The notes beneath the pieces were generated by a model. The model was given only the letters and a program-made list of their open reading frames with translations. It was not told the DNA's origin and searched no databases. The position numbers and the translations under genes are program-made. Shown piece after piece: positions 26,260-34,120 of a stretch of 64,000 bases of DNA; within the stretch, counting starts at the first letter, position 1; the number at the start of each line of letters is the position of its first letter. Origin of the DNA: an uncultured Bacilli bacterium. GTDB lineage: Bacteria; Bacillota_I; Bacilli_A; RF39; UBA660. The stretch covers positions 183,274-247,273 of the forward strand of contig CAJUBJ010000003.1 in NCBI GenBank assembly GCA_910584655.1, in the 5' to 3' direction.

Positions 26260-27249
26260 ATGGAATCAAGACAATCACGTATGAATAAATATTATGAAGA
26301 AAATGGTTTGGATAATGTAGAAGAATTTAGACCTTCTAGATCTCAGAAGAACAAGGATCTTTATAAAGAAGTAAGTAGTTTAGAATTAGAAGATTTTGAT
26401 TTAAATAGTAATGCTTCAGTTATTGGAAATAATACGGATAATATTAGTCTTGATGAAATAAAAGAGATTTTAGATAAGAAATATCATGAAAAACCTCGTA
26501 AAAGAAGTTTTGGTGATACAGATGAAATATCTTTACCTAAGATTAATTTGGATGAGACTAGGGAGTATGATATAAATTCTATATTAGAAAAGGCCAAAGA
26601 GAAAAAGGAAGTAAACTACGAAGAAGATAGATTAAAAAAAATCAGAAATACACAATATGATATTTTAAAAGATTTGGATATCATTAACAACGAAGAAGAA
26701 ATAGAAGAGAAAAAAGATATTAAACCTGATCAAATTAAACAACCAGAGAATAATAAAGAGACAGAAAAAAAATTATTGGATTTAATTAATACAATTACAG
26801 CAAAAGAACTTATTGATAATGAAAAATCTTTGACACTTACAGGTAATTTAGATCCACTAGATATTTTAAGTGATTTACGTGGAGATGATGAAGCTACAAA
26901 AGTAATGGGAATGTTAGAAAAAGAAATAGAAGAAGCCGAAAAAGAAAATGAACGTAGCAAAGAGGCGGAAAAAACTTTAGAAATTGATGCTGGAGATACT
27001 GAAGATGAAGAATCAGTAGAAAATACTGAAGAAAAAGAAAAAACAGCTGAAAATAAGAAAATAGAAAATTCTTTTATAGGAAAAACAACAACATTTACAC
27101 AAAGTGATTTTGATGATTTTGATGATTTAAAAGAAGATATGCATATTACTAAGATAATAATTAAATTATTAGTATTTGTGGTAGTAGTTTTATTTATAGT
27201 TGGCTTAGTAGTTTTTCTTAATAAATATTTAAATTTAGGACTATTTTAG
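26260..27249 (+). CDS. Tail-anchored acidic protein of unknown function
   Basis: 329 residues, strongly charged and mostly helical or disordered, with a single C-terminal membrane helix at about 300-322 and almost nothing beyond it. The bulk of the protein would therefore be cytosolic. The N-terminus SRMNKYYEENGLD and SRSQKNKDLYKEV look like a short conserved motif region. No enzyme signature. The ribosome site is AGGATGTG. It is divergent from the ferredoxin. Confidence 0.7.
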   Translation: MESRQSRMNKYYEENGLDNVEEFRPSRSQKNKDLYKEVSSLELEDFDLNSNASVIGNNTDNISLDEIKEILDKKYHEKPRKRSFGDTDEISLPKINLDETREYDINSILEKAKEKKEVNYEEDRLKKIRNTQYDILKDLDIINNEEEIEEKKDIKPDQIKQPENNKETEKKLLDLINTITAKELIDNEKSLTLTGNLDPLDILSDLRGDDEATKVMGMLEKEIEEAEKENERSKEAEKTLEIDAGDTEDEESVENTEEKEKTAENKKIENSFIGKTTTFTQSDFDDFDDLKEDMHITKIIIKLLVFVVVVLFIVGLVVFLNKYLNLGLF

Positions 27250-27267
27250 GATAGTTCTTTTTATATG

Positions 27268-27294
27268 AAAAAAATGGTTTTATAACCATTTTTT
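27268..27294. terminator. Bidirectional terminator
   Basis: AAAAATGGTT/AACCATTTTT hairpin with a 4-nt loop between convergent genes. Confidence 0.8.
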
Positions 27295-27613
27295 AAAGAT
27301 TATCACTAGTTGTATTAATTTCTTTTATTAAATTTGAGACATTAATTGTTAATTCTTCAATATTTCTATTAGTACTATTTATGTAATCTAATATTGCTTC
27401 AGAACTATCAACATATTTTTGAGAAAAATTCATAACAATTTCATCATATCTTTCTGCTATATTATATATTTTTTTGGCTAGAGAAAAATTTTCTTTACTT
27501 ATAATGTCACCAATTCTAAGTAAGCTAGGAATAATTACTTTATATTGATCGAAAGTCATTTCTGATATATGTCTAATTTTTATAGATTCGTCTTCGAATT
27601 CATTTAAGTTCAT
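27293..27613 (-). CDS. Small helical protein, WXG100-like operon member
   Basis: 106 residues, all helical with no membrane segment or signal peptide. It is the last of four small helical minus-strand genes. It lies 11 nt after the previous gene and has AGGATGTG as ribosome site. Size and heptad pattern fit ESAT-6/WXG100-type hairpins, but no WxG turn is visible. Function unknown. Confidence 0.6.
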   Translation of the reverse strand: MNLNEFEDESIKIRHISEMTFDQYKVIIPSLLRIGDIISKENFSLAKKIYNIAERYDEIVMNFSQKYVDSSEAILDYINSTNRNIEELTINVSNLIKEINTTSDNL

Positions 27614-27624
27614 TATTTCACATC

Positions 27625-27894
27625 CTATTCATTAGAAGTAGTTTCTTTATAAAATGTAATATTTTTTATTTCTTGAAATATATCAATAGTATCATTTTCT
27701 AAAATTTGCATATCTTTATTTATTTTATTTAATTTTTCACATTCTATAGTAACTGAACTAATATCTGGAAAAGAATTTTTTATTTTATTACAACTTTTAT
27801 TCAATTCTTTAACAAAATTATTATTTAGTTTATCTTTTATTTTTTTTATTTCTAAATTTATTATATCTAATTCTTTGTTTGTTAAATTAATCAT
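27625..27894 (-). CDS. Small helical protein, WXG100-like operon member
   Basis: 89 residues; two long amphipathic helices split near residue 45 at PDISSV. Ribosome site AGAGGTC. It heads the second minus-strand pair, after the terminator at 27955-27982, so it needs its own promoter. No family match can be asserted. Confidence 0.6.
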   Translation of the reverse strand: MINLTNKELDIINLEIKKIKDKLNNNFVKELNKSCNKIKNSFPDISSVTIECEKLNKINKDMQILENDTIDIFQEIKNITFYKETTSNE

Positions 27895-27954
27895 ATTAGA
27901 CCTCTTTATCTTATATATTTTATTATATAATATTAGTTGTTTTATTACAATAAA

Positions 27955-27982
27955 AGAAAAAAACTGAGTTGACTCAGTTTTA
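27955..27982 (-). terminator. Terminator inside the small-helical-protein cluster
   Basis: AAAACTGAGT/ACTCAGTTTT (27960-27969 with 27972-27981); on the minus strand it ends in a U-run. Confidence 0.8.
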
Positions 27983-27989
27983 GTTTATA

Positions 27990-28325
27990 TTATAAATTTT
28001 CTACTGCTTGACCAATTTGATTAATATCTTTTGTCAATTCTGTAATGTTATTTAGTAAGTTACTTGCATAAAGAAATAAGCTCTCAGAAACTTCATTATA
28101 AATTTTTTGAGATTTTCCTTTATAAGATTCTAGATAGTTATATAATGCAGATATTTGTTGACAAAGTTCTGGACTATAATTTTTCATCATAGAATTCATT
28201 TCATTTAAATCTTGATTAACACTATTTAGAATGTTTGTTAAACAAGTTAATTGTTCTTTAACTCTATCTGATTGTCTGATTAATTCTGCTGGTATTGTAT
28301 CAGCTTCTGTTCTTGATGCTGCCAT
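27990..28325 (-). CDS. WXG100/ESAT-6-like small helical protein
   Basis: 111 residues. Two long helices separated by a break near residue 50 (KNYSPELCQQ), no signal peptide, and a C-terminus QIGQAVENL similar to late positions of WXG100 proteins. A canonical WxG is absent. Ribosome site AAAGGAGAC. It lies 14 nt after the gene at 28340 and the pair ends in a terminator. Paired WXG100-like proteins usually form heterodimers secreted by type VII systems, but no EssC-type ATPase is in the window. Confidence 0.55.
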   Translation of the reverse strand: MAASRTEADTIPAELIRQSDRVKEQLTCLTNILNSVNQDLNEMNSMMKNYSPELCQQISALYNYLESYKGKSQKIYNEVSESLFLYASNLLNNITELTKDINQIGQAVENL

Positions 28326-28339
28326 TTTATGTCTCCTTT

Positions 28340-28642
28340 CTAATATTGTGATTGTTTATTTGCTTTTTCTTGTTCTAAACAGAATAATTCAACTGCTTTT
28401 TCTAGATTACTTAAACAAGACCATAATTGACTTAATACATCACTTGCAGCAGCACATTTAGAGGATAATTCACTTCCAAATGTAGTACCAGTTAAATTGT
28501 AAGTATCTAGTGTTTTCTTTACGTAATCAAAAGTTACTTTTATATCGTGAAGATTATTTCCATTTCCATTAACAGTATTGTCACGAAATTGTTTAAAATG
28601 TTCACAAAAATCTTTTAATTTTTGAATATCACTATCTGTCAT
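28340..28642 (-). CDS. WXG100-like small helical protein
   Basis: 100 residues; helical, with a mid-protein turn TGTTFGSELSS and LWSCLSNLE nearby. Four Cys. First gene of the cluster, with ribosome site GAAGGGAG. It is the likely partner of the 111-residue protein that follows. It could also be a DUF-type cytosolic dimer. Confidence 0.55.
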   Translation of the reverse strand: MTDSDIQKLKDFCEHFKQFRDNTVNGNGNNLHDIKVTFDYVKKTLDTYNLTGTTFGSELSSKCAAASDVLSQLWSCLSNLEKAVELFCLEQEKANKQSQY

Positions 28643-28737
28643 TTAGAATGCTCCCTTCTATTATACAAATATATTTTATCATAATGTATAAACTAGAACA
28701 ATATATATAATTTGAATTAACGAATATTCTAAAATAT

Positions 28738-29463
28738 ATGACTATTAGCATATTATTAATTATGAAAATAAAGAGATTTAAAACAGTTAAAAGAAAAATT
28801 AAGAATAATATAATTTTTCTAATTTTATCTATAATATTATGTACTACAATAATAATAAACTATATTGGTAATAAATTAACTCCTGTAGTGGAAAAGATTA
28901 TAGAAATAAATGTTGATAAGACTATTCATAATTATCTTTATAATATGTTTAGTGTAGATGTGTTATCTAATGAGAACATGATGGATTTAGTAAATATAAA
29001 TTTTAATAATGAAGGAGAAGTTGTTGCTGTAGATTATAGATTTGATTTAGTTTATAAATATCTTAGTAGTGAGATGACTAATGTATTTAATGGAATTAGA
29101 AATATGAATATAAAAATGGAATATTATGATTATGAAAATGATTTATTTTTTGTTCCTTTGGGAATTATAAATAAGGGAAATATATTAATTACAGATTTTG
29201 GTTTTAAGCTTCCTTGTAAAGTTGTATTTTTTTCTGATTTAAGGATGTATTTTACAACTAAAGTTAGTTCTTATGGAATAAATAATTTGTTAGTTGAATT
29301 ATATTTAAATGCTAATGTAAAAAATACAATTTTAGGTCCAAGTACTTTTAATGAGTTTGGAAATAATTATGAAATAATTGTTGCTTCTAAAGTTATAGTT
29401 GGTAGTATACCGATGTATTATGGGGAAGGAATTACAAAATCTAGTGCAATTGTATCTAGTTAA
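28738..29463 (+). CDS. yunB: YunB-like sporulation protein
   Basis: 241 residues (233 if the ATG at 28762 is used; neither has a clear Shine-Dalgarno). An N-terminal membrane helix at about 25-45 precedes an extracytoplasmic domain. FFVPLGIINKG, SYGINNLLVELYLNANVK and SKVIVGSIPMYYGEG match the conserved blocks of YunB, required for late spore development in Bacillus. It lies near yutD, yutH and yutI homologues, as in Bacillus. TATAAT at 28706-28711 is the likely -10. Confidence 0.75.
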   Translation: MTISILLIMKIKRFKTVKRKIKNNIIFLILSIILCTTIIINYIGNKLTPVVEKIIEINVDKTIHNYLYNMFSVDVLSNENMMDLVNINFNNEGEVVAVDYRFDLVYKYLSSEMTNVFNGIRNMNIKMEYYDYENDLFFVPLGIINKGNILITDFGFKLPCKVVFFSDLRMYFTTKVSSYGINNLLVELYLNANVKNTILGPSTFNEFGNNYEIIVASKVIVGSIPMYYGEGITKSSAIVSS

Positions 29464-29505
29464 ATATAACTTTTTGTGATACTATTTATATAGTAGGTGG
29501 TTTCT

Positions 29506-30030
29506 GTGCAAGAAGAAAATAATTTATTTATAAATCATTCATTATCAGAAGCATTTAGATTATATGTAACTAATAAAGATAAAAAAAATTCTTTAGATTT
29601 TAATAAATTTCTATGTTGTATAGTTAGAATGCTTGTAATGATATATGGAGAAGAGATAGTTGAATTATATAAAAAAAATGATGGGGAATCATTTGATAAT
29701 GTTTTAGCTAAATATGGTTTTGATGAAGAAAATATCGATAATTTTGAAGTTATATGTGAAAAATTTTATTTATTTGATAATAGACAAAGTACTAGGGCTA
29801 TAAAAAAGAAAAATAAATATTTTAATTTTATTCAAAAATATTTAATCGATATGATGGTAAAGAGAAAAGCTGTTTTGCCAGTTGATTCAACAACTTTAAA
29901 TGATTTTTATAATATGTTATTTACTGCTAATAATGATGATTTTTATAGAAAGAGTACAGCTGTTTTATTAGCTTATAATCCTTATGAAATAGATGATTAT
30001 GCTAAAAAGCAGGGGATAGTTGTGGGGTAA
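29506..30030 (+). CDS. Conserved hypothetical protein
   Basis: 174 residues from the GTG at 29506, 6 nt after AGGTGG; the upstream GTG at 29497 lies inside that ribosome site. Soluble, mixed helical, with a basic stretch (RAIKKKNKYFNFIQKY) mid-protein. It is between yunB and yutD and only 3 nt from the latter. No family is recognised. Confidence 0.75.
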   Translation: MQEENNLFINHSLSEAFRLYVTNKDKKNSLDFNKFLCCIVRMLVMIYGEEIVELYKKNDGESFDNVLAKYGFDEENIDNFEVICEKFYLFDNRQSTRAIKKKNKYFNFIQKYLIDMMVKRKAVLPVDSTTLNDFYNMLFTANNDDFYRKSTAVLLAYNPYEIDDYAKKQGIVVG

Positions 30031-30033
30031 GGT

Positions 30034-30315
30034 ATGAAAAGTATAACTATAAAAAATGTAGAGTATGAAGTTAAAAAAAATGTTAATGATGCAATAGATA
30101 AAGAATTGTTAGAAGAAAAGATTACAGAATATTTTGATGATTATGACTATATTGTAGGGGATTGGGCTTATGGTAAGTTAAGGTTAAAGGGATTCTACGA
30201 TTCTAAAAATAAAAAGTGTAAAAAAATAAATGATATTGCTAATTTAGAAGAATATATAGAAAATTCTTGCGCTTATGGTTGCAAGTGGTTTCAAATAAAA
30301 AGAAAAAAGAATTGA
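30034..30315 (+). CDS. yutD: YutD family protein
   Basis: 93 residues. YDYIVGDWAYGKLRLKGFYD and ENSCAYGCKWFQIK are the two hallmark blocks of YutD (DUF1027), a small cytosolic Firmicutes protein of unknown role. Length and order are normal. It is coupled to the preceding gene. Confidence 0.9.
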   Translation: MKSITIKNVEYEVKKNVNDAIDKELLEEKITEYFDDYDYIVGDWAYGKLRLKGFYDSKNKKCKKINDIANLEEYIENSCAYGCKWFQIKRKKN

Positions 30316-30331
30316 AAAGAGAAAGTTATTT

Positions 30332-30340
30332 TGTTATAAT
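30332..30340 (+). promoter_or_regulatory. Extended -10 promoter TGtTATAAT
   Basis: TG at 30332-30333 and TATAAT at 30335-30340; about 20-nt leader with GAGAGGG before the ATG at 30367. Confidence 0.6.
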
Positions 30341-30366
30341 AAATAATAGAATAGAGAGGGATTGTC

Positions 30367-31722
30367 ATGCCAGAGAAAATCTCAATTTTGAAGGAATCTG
30401 GTGAAACACTTAGTTCAAATGTAGTTTCAGTTTTTATGATTCCTGATACGGGTAAAAAGTATATAATTACTACTGAAAATGCTGTGGATCCGCATGGACT
30501 CACTGTTTTGCATGTCAGTGAAATGAATAATGGGACTTTGCAAAGAGTAGCAACAGATGAAGAATGGTCTTCTATAAAAACTATAATGCGTGCAATAATT
30601 TCTGGTAATGTCGGTTCTTATCAATACTTGCCAACTGTTGAAAATATTAGTGCTTTGAGTCAGTATTCAAGAGATATTTCAGTTAGTGCTTCTGCTTCGA
30701 AGCAAATGATTGATAATTATGCAGCTGGAGATAAAAATGAATCTCCAACTGGTGGAGAGACTCCAGCACCTGATTCAAATAATGTGGCTATGGGAGTAAA
30801 TCCTAATGTTGCACCAGCTAATACAGAAATGGTACCTCAGCCAAGTTCTATATTTCCTGCTGAGAATACCCCTGTTAATAACGAAGATGAGTTAATACCA
30901 GGAATTGCAGAAGTTTCTTCTGAAAGTCCAGTTAGTCCTGTAGTGTCACCAACTGTTGAAGTTGCACCTTCGACTAGTGTTGGTGTACCACCAATTTCGC
31001 CAATTGATCCAGCTATGAATATTAATCCAGGACTTGATCAAAATGTAGCACCTGTGCCTAATATGCAAGGAATAGTACCTCCAACTGTAGGTTTGGATGG
31101 AACAGGTTTGATGAGTCAACCTGAAGTTAATAATGTTCCAACAACTTTAGAAGTTGCGTCACCAATTGGGATTGGCGAGCCAGCTATTGCGCCAGTTGGA
31201 TTAAATCCTGAACCAGTAGCAAGTGAAGTTCAAAATGCAGGAATTCAAATTGCAGGTCCAACTCAAATTGTACCAACTGCACAAATTGTTCAAGAGGCTC
31301 AACCAAATGATATAAAATTTGATCAAAACGCAACGCCAAGTTTTAATCCAAACGCTACATTAGATGAAGTTGTAATCGGTGCACAAGAAATGTTTATGGA
31401 AGGCGTTAAAAACCTTGTTCAAACTATTCAAGAAAAAGTTTATAGAGATTTATATAATAAAGAAGCTGAATTGAAACAAAGAGAAGCTGATCTTTTACAA
31501 AAAGAACAAATGATTAATAGTCAAATGATGTTAATGATGAATAATTTTGCGACTTCTCAAATGAATAATCAGATGACAATGATGCCTCAACAACCAACAC
31601 AAACTGTTCCAATGGGAGTTCCACCTGTTTCAACAGTACAAACAACAACTCCAGTACAATCAGTAATTCCGCCTATCATTTCAGGACCTACTGTTGTATC
31701 TGCTGCTAACGATGTTATTTAA
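30367..31722 (+). CDS. Cytosolic protein with Pro-rich linker and coiled-coil C-terminus
   Basis: 451 residues. Residues 1-80 form a small beta/alpha domain resembling DUF1292/YrzB (VVSVFMIPDTGKKYIITTEN, DEEWSSIKTIM). Residues 115-310 are a low-complexity Pro/Val/Asn-rich linker. Residues 330-400 are helical (EMFMEGVKNLVQTIQEKVY, then a Lys/Glu/Gln coiled coil), and the end is Met/Gln/Thr-rich. No signal peptide. It may be a scaffold. Its own promoter and terminator flank it. Confidence 0.65.
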   Translation: MPEKISILKESGETLSSNVVSVFMIPDTGKKYIITTENAVDPHGLTVLHVSEMNNGTLQRVATDEEWSSIKTIMRAIISGNVGSYQYLPTVENISALSQYSRDISVSASASKQMIDNYAAGDKNESPTGGETPAPDSNNVAMGVNPNVAPANTEMVPQPSSIFPAENTPVNNEDELIPGIAEVSSESPVSPVVSPTVEVAPSTSVGVPPISPIDPAMNINPGLDQNVAPVPNMQGIVPPTVGLDGTGLMSQPEVNNVPTTLEVASPIGIGEPAIAPVGLNPEPVASEVQNAGIQIAGPTQIVPTAQIVQEAQPNDIKFDQNATPSFNPNATLDEVVIGAQEMFMEGVKNLVQTIQEKVYRDLYNKEAELKQREADLLQKEQMINSQMMLMMNNFATSQMNNQMTMMPQQPTQTVPMGVPPVSTVQTTTPVQSVIPPIISGPTVVSAANDVI

Positions 31723-31748
31723 CCTTAAGAATAATCTTAAGGTTTTTT
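31721..31748 (+). terminator. Intrinsic terminator
   Basis: AACCTTAAGA/TCTTAAGGTT, 4-nt loop, then T-run. Confidence 0.85.
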
Positions 31749-31750
31749 CA

Positions 31751-31756
31751 TATAAT
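31751..31756 (+). promoter_or_regulatory. -10 element implying a leaderless mRNA
   Basis: TATAAT at 31751-31756 predicts a transcription start at 31762-31763, which is the ATG itself; no ribosome site is present. Confidence 0.45.
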
Positions 31757-31761
31757 TTAAT

Positions 31762-32610
31762 ATGAAAAAGAGATTAAATAAATATTATGGAATAGATATA
31801 AATGAATTTAAAGAATATAATGATGGTATTATTTTTTTTGTTGGTGGAGATTATTACTATTTTGTTAAAAGTTTATATGATGAAGAGTATATTAATTTTT
31901 TATTTAATATTTGTAATGAATTAAAAAATATTAAGTTACATAGTTTTGTTTTTAATAAAGAAAATAAATTAATCTCTGATGGATATGTTTTATTTAAATT
32001 AAATAATTTAATAGATGATATTACTATACAAGATATTTATAGTTTTATTAATGTTGATTGTTCAAAGTATAAAAATGATTATATTTTTATGGATAAGTTT
32101 TGGGAAGATAAAATTGATTATTTAGAGATACAATTAACAGAGTTATCTAATAATAAACTTATAAATAATAGCTTTGATTATTTTGTGGGAATAGCTGAAA
32201 TATTAATTGGTTATTTAAAGGATAATTTTGATAAAGAAAGTCTTAATTTATGTTTGTCTCATAGATGTTTTAATTCTTTAAGTACAATTGAATTTTATAA
32301 TCCTTTAAATATAAGTTTTGATATTTATTTAAAGGATATAGCTTCTTATATAAGAATAACTAAGAATAGGGAATTATTACTTGATGTTATTGATAAAGAG
32401 AGTAGAAATTTAAATTATTTGAAATATTTTTTTGTTAGAATGGTTTTTCCTTTTAGTTATTTTAGAGAAGTTAGTAATGTTTTAATAGATGGAAAGAATA
32501 ATGAAGGATTAGTAAAAATAGTTAATAATGAGTATGAATATGAGTGTTATATTTATGAAATGGAAAAGATTTTTGGAATATATATTTTTTCATGGATAAA
32601 AAAAGAGTAA
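31762..32610 (+). CDS. YutH/CotI-like (spore coat kinase-like) protein
   Basis: 282 residues. It has the layout of the YutH/CotS/CotI kinase-like coat family. The tail FFVRMVFPFSYFREV matches their conserved RLLFPxxYF stretch, and SHRCFNSL sits where the catalytic loop HxDxxxxN would be, with key residues missing. It therefore looks like an inactive kinase fold. It is convergent with a yutI homologue, next to which yutH lies in Bacillus. The start appears leaderless. Confidence 0.55.
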   Translation: MKKRLNKYYGIDINEFKEYNDGIIFFVGGDYYYFVKSLYDEEYINFLFNICNELKNIKLHSFVFNKENKLISDGYVLFKLNNLIDDITIQDIYSFINVDCSKYKNDYIFMDKFWEDKIDYLEIQLTELSNNKLINNSFDYFVGIAEILIGYLKDNFDKESLNLCLSHRCFNSLSTIEFYNPLNISFDIYLKDIASYIRITKNRELLLDVIDKESRNLNYLKYFFVRMVFPFSYFREVSNVLIDGKNNEGLVKIVNNEYEYECYIYEMEKIFGIYIFSWIKKE

Positions 32611-32850
32611 TTAATTTTCTAGATTAATTACTCCTTCAATTTCAGGTATATCTACTTTTAAAGTTTCGTATAAACCATTTTTGATAGTTTCGTCAGAAAA
32701 CATACAAGCTTGACATGCTCCTGTAAGATGTACATAAACGATTTTATCTTTATATTCAATGAATTCAACATCTCCACCATCCATATTTAAATATGGTCTT
32801 AGAGAGTCTAAAATCTCTTTTATTTTAGTTATTGTATTATCTTCATTCAT
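32611..32850 (-). CDS. yutI: NifU-like Fe-S scaffold protein (YutI)
   Basis: 79 residues from the ATG at 32850, after GGGTGAT; a GTG at 32859 lies inside that ribosome site. LRPYLNMDGGDVEFIEY and GACQACMFSDETIKNGL (CxxC) are the NifU C-terminal domain signature. It acts as scaffold or carrier for Fe-S cluster assembly in the cytosol. It ends directly at the stop of the YutH-like gene. Confidence 0.92.
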   Translation of the reverse strand: MNEDNTITKIKEILDSLRPYLNMDGGDVEFIEYKDKIVYVHLTGACQACMFSDETIKNGLYETLKVDIPEIEGVINLEN

Positions 32851-32905
32851 TTGAATCACCCAGATAATTATACATTATAAATTATTTTGTGTAAATAAGT
32901 TGTTG

Positions 32906-32914
32906 TGGTATAAT
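32906..32914 (+). promoter_or_regulatory. Extended -10 promoter TGgTATAAT
   Basis: TG at 32906-32907 and TATAAT at 32909-32914; leader about 11 nt, made up almost wholly of GAGGTGG. Confidence 0.65.
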
Positions 32915-32931
32915 AATTTCGAGGTGGAATA

Positions 32932-33276
32932 ATGTCGAAGTATAAAATAGGTGACATTGTTAAAGGAAAAGTTACTGGTATAGAAAATTATGGGGTTTTC
33001 CTTTTATTAGATGATGAATATACAGGATTAATTCATATTTCTGAAATATCTGAGAAGTTTGTGAGAAATATTTTTGATTATGTGCAGCTTGATGAAGTTA
33101 TTAATTCTAAGATATTAGAGATTGATGATGTTAATAAGAAAATGAAATTAACAATTAAAAATTTCGATTATAGAATTGAAGATAAGAAAGAGTTTGAGGA
33201 TAAGAATGGTTTTTCTCCATTAAGAGAGAAACTTCCAAAATGGATATCAGAATATAATGAGAGAACAAAGATTTGA
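32932..33276 (+). CDS. S1-domain RNA-binding protein (CvfD/YugI-like)
   Basis: 114 residues. Single S1 domain with KIGDIVKGKVTGIENYGVF, LIHISEISEKFVRNI and KILEIDDVNKKMKLTIK, followed by a short C-terminal helix (FSPLREKLPKWI), the plan of general stress protein 13/CvfD, a ribosome-associated regulator. Monocistronic. Confidence 0.85.
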   Translation: MSKYKIGDIVKGKVTGIENYGVFLLLDDEYTGLIHISEISEKFVRNIFDYVQLDEVINSKILEIDDVNKKMKLTIKNFDYRIEDKKEFEDKNGFSPLREKLPKWISEYNERTKI

Positions 33277-33309
33277 TTGAAAATCTTTGTTTTTTTTTTT
33301 TTTTTTTTT
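33266..33309 (+). terminator. Terminator with a 20-T tract
   Basis: CAAAGATTT/AAATCTTTG stem (33266-33274 with 33281-33289), directly followed by twenty T (33290-33309), far longer than needed. Confidence 0.85.
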
Positions 33310-33315
33310 GTGCAA

Positions 33316-33342
33316 AGAAAAAAACAAGGTTTAAACCTTGTT
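33316..33342 (-). terminator. Terminator of tRNA-Leu
   Basis: Stem AACAAGGTT/AACCTTGTT (33323-33331 with 33334-33342), then a U-run on the minus strand. Confidence 0.8.
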
Positions 33343-33352
33343 ATTATTTCAA

Positions 33353-33441
33353 TGGTGCCCAAGGCCGGACTTGAACCGGCACGAGGGTTAAATCTCGCAG
33401 GATTTTAAGTCCTGTGCGTCTACCTGTTCCGCCACTTGGGC
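33353..33441 (-). tRNA. tRNA-Leu (UAA)
   Basis: 89 nt with long variable arm; acceptor GCCCAAG/CTTGGGC, anticodon loop CTTAAAA, encoded CCA. Anticodon TAA. It points away from the other tRNA genes. Confidence 0.95.
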
Positions 33442-33470
33442 AGCACCACGTCTTTCCATAAGACTTCTTG

Positions 33471-33499
33471 AGTATATCGCATTTTTCTTTCTTTTGCAA
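33471..33499 (-). promoter_or_regulatory. Promoter of tRNA-Leu
   Basis: On the minus strand TTGCAA (33499-33494), 17-bp spacer, TATACT (33476-33471). Confidence 0.75.
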
Positions 33500-33620
33500 T
33501 ACTTTTTTTGAAAAAAATTAAAATTTAGAAAAAATTATATATTATAGTTGTTTTTTATGGATAAAGTATTGTTTTTTATAATGGAAAAATGGATAAAATA
33601 AATTTTTTTTAATTTTTGTG

Positions 33621-33650
33621 TTGACATGTTTTTTTATATTGTGCTATAAT
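33621..33650 (+). promoter_or_regulatory. Consensus promoter of first tRNA run
   Basis: TTGACA (33621-33626), 18-bp spacer, TATAAT (33645-33650), with TGc before the -10. Confidence 0.9.
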
Positions 33651-33681
33651 CAACTTGTCGCTGAAAGAAAAAGCGAAGTGT

Positions 33682-33774
33682 GGAGGAATACCCAAGTCTG
33701 GTTGAAGGGACCGGTCTTGAAAACCGGAAGGTCGTGTGAGCGGCGCAGGGGTTCGAATCCCTTTTCCTCCGCCA
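33682..33774 (+). tRNA. tRNA-Ser (UGA)
   Basis: 93 nt with long variable arm; acceptor GGAGGAA pairing with TTCCTCC, anticodon TGA in CTTGAAA, encoded GCCA end. Confidence 0.95.
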
Positions 33775-33793
33775 CTTAATAATTTTTATTTAT

Positions 33794-33870
33794 CGCGGGA
33801 TGGAGCAGTCTGGTAGCTCGCCGGGCTCATAACCCGGAGGTCGTTGGTTCAAATCCAGCTCCCGCAACCA
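33794..33870 (+). tRNA. Initiator tRNA-Met (CAU)
   Basis: 77 nt. CAT anticodon, three G-C pairs in the anticodon stem (CCGGG/CCCGG), and an unpaired first base C against A, all initiator features. Encoded CCA. Confidence 0.93.
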
Positions 33871-33873
33871 AAT

Positions 33874-33950
33874 GGTCCGTTAGTCTAGAGGCCTATGACG
33901 TCTGCCTGTCACGCAGAAGATCACGGGTTCGAATCCCGTACGGACCGCCA
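33874..33950 (+). tRNA. tRNA-Asp (GUC)
   Basis: 77 nt; acceptor GGTCCGT/ACGGACC, anticodon GTC in CTGTCAC, encoded CCA. Confidence 0.95.
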
Positions 33951-33953
33951 TTT

Positions 33954-34029
<76 letters not shown>

Positions 34030-34040
34030 GTTAATAAATT

Positions 34041-34067
34041 ACTCGAAACTCTAGTTCGAGTTTTTTT
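34041..34067 (+). terminator. Terminator of first tRNA run
   Basis: ACTCGAA/TTCGAGT stem (34041-34047 with 34055-34061) then T-run. Confidence 0.8.
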
Positions 34068-34087
34068 GTTGTCTTAAGTATATAATT

Positions 34088-34096
34088 TGTTATAAT
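34088..34096 (+). promoter_or_regulatory. Extended -10 promoter TGtTATAAT
   Basis: TG at 34088-34089 and TATAAT at 34091-34096; leader about 18 nt with GAGGTGAT. Confidence 0.6.
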
Positions 34097-34120
34097 ATGA
34101 TATATTCTTGAGGTGATATT

